A DNA stretch of 64,000 nt from Lonicera japonica. Its lineage: Eukaryota > Streptophyta > Magnoliopsida > Dipsacales > Caprifoliaceae. The stretch spans positions 59,501,650 to 59,565,649 of the forward strand of contig CM038469.1 in NCBI GenBank assembly GCA_021464415.1. Reading direction: 5' to 3'. How positions within the stretch are numbered: the first letter of the stretch is position 1; every line of letters starts with the position of its first letter. Shown in pieces: positions 60,016-64,000 of this stretch. The notes beneath the pieces were generated by a model. The model saw only the letters and a list, made by a program, of their open reading frames with translations. It made no database searches and was not told the origin of the DNA. The position numbers and the translations under genes are program-made.

Positions 60016-61100
60016 GAGGTATTAGACTTTTGAATCCTCCCCCTAGACTTGATGATTAATATTAATATTTTATTGTTATTAATTTTTGATGTTTGTTGAA
60101 TTCAAATCTAAAATAAAGGTATTATATATATTAAAAAAAAAAAAAGTATTATATATTAAGCTAAAGTACCAAAATTGTTATATATACACACAAATTTTAG
60201 CACTGCCTTGGCTTGATGACCCTCCGAAACTCAATTCCTATATTTGATCCCATTTACTAGTTGCATGCATCTTTCCAAAGAAAAAAGCTTTGACTAATAC
60301 ATATATATATATATATATAACTAGTCTAACCACCAGGCCAACAAAGTCTAATTTGTGAGAGAAGTAGAAAATAGTTATTCAAATTCTTTAATTAGAAAAA
60401 ATAGACTGACAGGATTTTCTTTATAACGTATATATTCTTTTATATATATATATATAGTAGCTGTGCCTGTGTACATTGAATAACTCCGTGTTTTTAACTA
60501 TGCATGGGAGAGGGTGGAAAAGAATTAAGTGGAGGGCTTGGAACAGAAGTCAAAGCCCTTGCTAATACTCCAAGTGCTCTGGTCTGCTTTAGAAATATCT
60601 GTTGTTAAATTACGGGAAATGGGGAAGAAAGACGGAATTTTCGTGGTCCGAACTATAATGAATGGGAAAATCCAACTACATTACCAATTTAATTTGCTAG
60701 CACTCACATGCTTTTTTTCAATGTATTTTTTTAGTTACAAGGTTTACTCCGATCTATGAGGTGTTGGAGCCGACTTATAAGCGCTTCGACTAATCTTCGT
60801 TTGCAGTCTATAGTTACAGCTCACCAAACATTATTTTGATAACGTTAGATATTTGTTTTCAAAGTTTAGTACTTTTTTACTATGTATTTCACATTTATAA
60901 GTATGTTTCAGATTGTATGCAAGTCAAAACGATAATCAACTTCTTTTTTATAATTAATTATATTTAAATTTTTCTTTTTTTAATGATTAATCATATATAT
61001 TATTCCTCTTGTACGTGTGAATTTGTCGGGATGTTGAAAAACTCCCACTCGAACATGAAAATCTCATGCTCTAATTTAATTAGTCAATATATATATATAA
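60016..61100. other. intergenic, no gene seen
   Basis: AT-rich with (AT)n runs at about 60298-60320 and 60440-60457. The ORF at 60529-60759 has no recognisable domain. Confidence 0.5.
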
Positions 61101-61107
61101 TACAAGT

Positions 61108-61259
61108 AGCAATTCAACTTTCAAATGAACTATTCAATATTGGTCTCTCACTTCTTTAAGACTGATTTAATTTCATTAGTCAATAAATAGTAACAAGTAT
61201 AGCAATTCAACTATCAAGTGAACTATTCAATATTGGTCTCTCACTTCTTCAAGACTGAT
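61108..61259 (+). promoter_or_regulatory. tandem 59-bp duplication in the peptide-gene promoter
   Basis: 61108-61166 and 61201-61259 both begin AGCAATTCAACT and share ACTATTCAATATTGGTCTCT, with three mismatches over 59 bases. They lie 170-320 bases upstream of the TATA box and may be duplicated regulatory sequence. Confidence 0.75.
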
Positions 61260-61400
61260 CATTTATAAAATTTCCCTCTGTTCAAAATTCAACACTAGCT
61301 ATTTCTTAATTTATCAACAAATGAATTTTCCCTCCATGCTTCCTAATAGACACAATTCCTCTACGTGTTTGAACGGCTCACTTCAATTCTCATTTTTCCC

Positions 61401-61435
61401 AGTCAAATTAAGCTTACCATCTTTCATTATAAATA
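61401..61435 (+). promoter_or_regulatory. TATA box and W-box-like site of the peptide gene
   Basis: TATAAATA at 61428-61435 lies 97 bases before the ATG. AGTCAA at 61401-61406 is the reverse of TTGACT, the core W box bound by WRKY factors. A WRKY site so near the TATA box would fit defence induction, as known for PIP peptides, but a 6-base match alone is weak. Confidence 0.45.
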
Positions 61436-61531
61436 CAAACATTATAAATAACCATCTTCATAACTTACAAAAATATTCATCTTTAACAAAAATTAATTTA
61501 ATCACCAAAAAAGCTCAGAGACTGTACATTC

Positions 61532-61795
61532 ATGGCCCGACTCCACGTCCTTGTTCTTGTTATCTTCTTGAGCTTCGCTTTGCTCCTCCCCTCTATGCAA
61601 GCGCGACGACTTAATGCTCCGGTGCACCACCACCGCCACCACCAGCAGGCCCATCACCATGTGGGGTGGAAGAAAAACCCCGGCCAGGGAGCAAAGAGTC
61701 GTCAGTATGAGAAAGTTCTTGCTCTTCGAGGAATAAAAAATTCCGGTCCGAGTCCCGGGGAAGGACATTCATTTGTCGATAGCAGTCATCATTGA
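61532..61795 (+). CDS. secreted PIP-type peptide precursor (87 aa)
   Basis: A single-exon 87-residue preproprotein. Residues 1-24 form a signal peptide (MARLHVLVLVIFLSFALLLP, cleavage probably after SMQA). A variable His- and Lys-rich region follows (HHHRHHQQAHHH), and then SGPSPGEGH at 71-79. SGPS-GxGH is the defining motif of PAMP-induced secreted peptides (PIP/PIPL), which are released by proteolysis and sensed by LRR receptor kinases, amplifying immune and stress signalling. The motif here is followed by eight further residues (SFVDSSHH) rather than ending the protein, so processing on both sides would be needed. The start is fixed by the signal peptide. The nearby receptor pseudokinase is of a different subfamily from known PIP receptors and should not be assumed to be a partner. 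Confidence 0.8.
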   Translation: MARLHVLVLVIFLSFALLLPSMQARRLNAPVHHHRHHQQAHHHVGWKKNPGQGAKSRQYEKVLALRGIKNSGPSPGEGHSFVDSSHH

Positions 61796-62763
61796 ATCCA
61801 TGATGATTAGGACGAAAAACAAAACCTGTGGAGCGGGGTGGGGAAGGAAATTAAGCAGTCCAAGTCCCGGGAAAGGACATTCATTCATTCTTTTTGCTGT
61901 TGATTTGTTATAAATGCTTATATGTAAACATTCTTGAGTTTTGATATATTACAAAGTATTTGAAGTATATATATTATGCACTTATTGATTTTGGTATATG
62001 GAGCGGTAGCTTGATGTAATAACTTCGATCGCTTGGGCTGTAAATCGGTTAGTTAAAAATTGAATGCAGTGAAAATTACTTCAATGTAAAAAAGAAAAAT
62101 CATGCAAATGAAATATTTTGTACCTCATCTTTCTGGTTAATATTGGAAAGTTTGAAAATCAATTGCATTGCATTCTGGTGTGTTGCTAAGTGAAACAAAA
62201 TGGGAAAACCAAAGTAGAAGTAAACCAGTCTTTTCATTCTGAATCAACATGTGAAACGCAAAGCAAAAGTAAACCACAGTCTTGTCATTTACAATGCTAA
62301 TGAAAGACTATCTTACCTATTCCTTGCAAATCAAACCCCTCCGGCTTCCGCACCATTTGCAAGTAATCAAAACCATAATACAACACATGAATAATGTACT
62401 ACTATCTGTATTTCAAATTAAGAGTCATTCCTTTTTGGAATATATGTCCCAAATTAAAAGGTCAATATTCTTTTTTAGAAGACTTTAATTAATGCATCAA
62501 ATTTCCATATGGAGTAAATAAATTTTGTGTGCAATGAAACCCATCGTATCTAAAACAGAACATTGAAGGAAAATGACATGGCTATGGTATTACACACATC
62601 TTACGCTGCTGTACTTGGTAAAACTTTAGAAACCAGACATTACAATACAAGAGAAGAAAAACCAAAAAGACACAAGAAATATATCAGAAAGTAAAAAATG
62701 AAATAAAGATTGCTATGCTATTGCATTCATATTCTATATCATTATCATATAATCTCATACATA
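61796..62763. other. region between peptide gene and minus-strand gene
   Basis: The 3' flank of the peptide gene contains a second, out-of-frame PIP-like motif at 61857-61886. About 62395-62480 looks like a decayed Stowaway MITE (ATTAAGAGTCATTCC; GGAATATATGTCCCAAATTA). No other gene seen. Confidence 0.5.
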
Positions 62764-63420
62764 TCAATACCCATAAGAATAACCAGAATAATTATATCTC
62801 GACCGAAAATTACCATTATTATAAATAGGATCTCCATAATCAACAGCCTTTATCACCACAGCTTCTCTCCGTCCATCCTGTTCTTGGACCGCCCCAAAAA
62901 CAATCTCGTTTGTCTCGCACTTTTGCTCGTAAAATGTCTGAGGACCGGATGAGTAGTGCCTCTGCTGCTGCTGTTGTACCTGCTGCTGCTGTTGTTGTAC
63001 ATGATGCTGTTGCTCATAAAAGGACCGGCTTTTCTTGAAGTTTCGATTGGGCTCCATTTCCTTAGTCATCAAAGGGTATGTTTTTCTTGGTGTGGGATCC
63101 ATTCTTTCGATTGGCGGCGGCTCATCCCCCTCCGGTATCATAAAGCTCTCTTGTGTGGGCCACGCGTGTGTGAAGTTGTTTGGTTGCCGGTAATGGTTGT
63201 GCATGTTGTGGAATGGCTTTTTCTTGGACCCGAAGAATAATTTGCCGAATATCCCAACCACGGATGAGCCAGTGTTGAGGATAAGCCTGCCCACGGATCC
63301 AAACAGGCCATCTTCGTATTTATCGGATTCATCTTCGGGTGGAATTAAGGGTGGTCTTACTGATTGATGAGGTCTTAAGTATGGTGCTTGCGGTATGCCC
63401 CTCATAGAGGCTTTTGGATC
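62764..63420 (-). CDS. unknown plant protein, Gln-rich (213 aa from Met; possibly last exon of a longer gene)
   Basis: The minus-strand frame from ATG 63405 encodes 213 residues starting MRGIPQAPYLRPHQSVRPPL and ending NYSGYSYGY. An N-terminal Pro-rich part precedes a Gly-rich hydrophobic segment at about 34-60 (GLFGSVGRLILNTGSSVVGI), a basic patch (GSKKKP), a poly-Gln stretch at about 134-147 and a Tyr/Gly-rich tail. I do not recognise the family; the hydrophobic Gly-rich segment could associate with membranes. The frame stays open upstream as DPKAS to a good acceptor (CCACTTGTAG at 63421), so it may be the 3' exon of a gene starting beyond the window. A TATA-like TTTTATATAG just upstream (about 63440-63452, minus) instead allows ATG 63405 as the true start. 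Length, composition and motif order support a real gene. Confidence 0.65.
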   Translation of the reverse strand, partial: DPKASMRGIPQAPYLRPHQSVRPPLIPPEDESDKYEDGLFGSVGRLILNTGSSVVGIFGKLFFGSKKKPFHNMHNHYRQPNNFTHAWPTQESFMIPEGDEPPPIERMDPTPRKTYPLMTKEMEPNRNFKKSRSFYEQQHHVQQQQQQVQQQQQRHYSSGPQTFYEQKCETNEIVFGAVQEQDGRREAVVIKAVDYGDPIYNNGNFRSRYNYSGYSYGY

Positions 63421-63430
63421 CTACAAGTGG

Positions 63431-63662
63431 AAAAAGCAACTATATAAAAGAGAATAGTGCAGGTGGGACCCAGTTCTTGACCCATCAAATACTGCCATGT
63501 CTATTTATGGAGTAGGCTTTCTTTTCACAATTTATGTGGTTAGCATTACTGATTTCAAAGTCTCCTCGAAAAAGCGAACGTTTTAATGTAAGTGTAGGGT
63601 GTATTTTTTGGGTCCACTTAAGAAATTCGGATAGGGATCTCAAAGAACTAATATACACTTAG
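63431..63662. other. upstream region of the minus-strand gene
   Basis: No further exon was recognised. Confidence 0.4.
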
Positions 63663-64000
63663 GGTGCGTTTGATTGTAAGCATGGAATTTACATGGAAAG
63701 AAAATAAGTTCCAGGTAATTGAATTGCCTAGAATTGAGTTGCATGGAAAATGTAATTAAATGTGTTTGATTGCCTTAATTTTCTACCCGGAAAATATTGG
63801 TTGTATTGTGGCATTTTTAATGTAGAAAAAATTATGGGTATTTTTTTTTACATAATTTTATAGTCATGATGGATCTTGTTTAATTGATCTTGATGAGTAA
63901 ATTTTAAATATAATTTTTTTATTAAATTTTGAATTTTGTAGTTTAAGTTATAGCATTTTTAGTGTAGAAAATGGGTAAAATGTTGTCTCGAAAACCGTGC
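63663..64000. mobile_element. MITE-like element running off the right edge
   Basis: Begins AGGGTGCGTTTGATTGTAAG with inner repeats of GCATGGAAAATGTAATTAAA type. GGGTGCGTTTGATTG is a common start of plant MITEs. The right end lies outside the window, so class and length are unknown. Confidence 0.45.

Noticed and set aside
60529..60759. 76-codon open frame as a gene
   Set aside because: No recognisable domain, no splice partners and no clear promoter.
21698..61795. Functional link between the receptor pseudokinase and the PIP-type peptide as a ligand-receptor pair
   Set aside because: They are 37 kb apart and the receptor belongs to a short-LRR subfamily not known to sense PIP peptides; co-location alone is not evidence.
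62956..63240. Leu-rich plus-strand frame
   Set aside because: Shadow of the Gln-rich minus-strand gene (CAG/CTG repeats).

Overview
This window is nuclear DNA from a flowering plant, most likely a eudicot. It is strongly AT-rich, its genes are split by GT-AG introns, and the spaces between genes are filled with plant-type DNA transposon remnants (hAT, PIF/Harbinger, Stowaway, Mutator-like and Helitron ends) and microsatellites. There are no bacterial-style operons, ribosome binding sites or CRISPR arrays, and I found no tRNA or rRNA gene. Exon limits were inferred by reading splice sites, reading-frame phase and protein-family resemblance; no alignment was run.

Layout. 1-2355 is the transposase end of a hAT element, with 352 unbroken codons and a recognisable terminus. 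2356-9700 holds small non-autonomous elements and no genes. About 9740-17690 is a complete six-coding-exon ubiquitin-conjugating enzyme gene (UBC4/5/6 type, 187 aa) whose introns carry a LINE remnant and several MITEs. 18696-19958 has two hAT elements with exact 8-bp target duplications. 21698-24519 is a two-exon LRR receptor pseudokinase. 24945-34611 is a gene-free, repeat-rich stretch bounded in part by a pair of inverted about 145-bp repeats. 34612-41683 is the most unusual region: two 432-bp direct repeats, 430/432 identical, enclose three intact spliceable genes, namely an acidic protein, a GRF zinc-finger membrane protein and a small Ulp1-like (C48) cysteine protease. It looks like a young mobile unit of unclear class carrying cargo genes. 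43373-44743 is an ATL-type RING-H2 E3 ligase. 50119-56660 (minus) is a five-coding-exon NSRP1/CCDC55-like splicing regulator. 61532-61795 encodes a small secreted PIP-type peptide precursor with a decayed second copy of its motif downstream. 62764-63420 (minus) is an unknown Gln-rich protein. A further MITE-like terminus runs off the right edge.

The host genes are unrelated housekeeping, signalling and regulatory genes placed side by side. The E2 and the ATL E3 both act in ubiquitination, but 26 kb separates them and nothing shows a functional link. The only group that looks like one unit is the cargo set at 34.6-41.7 kb.
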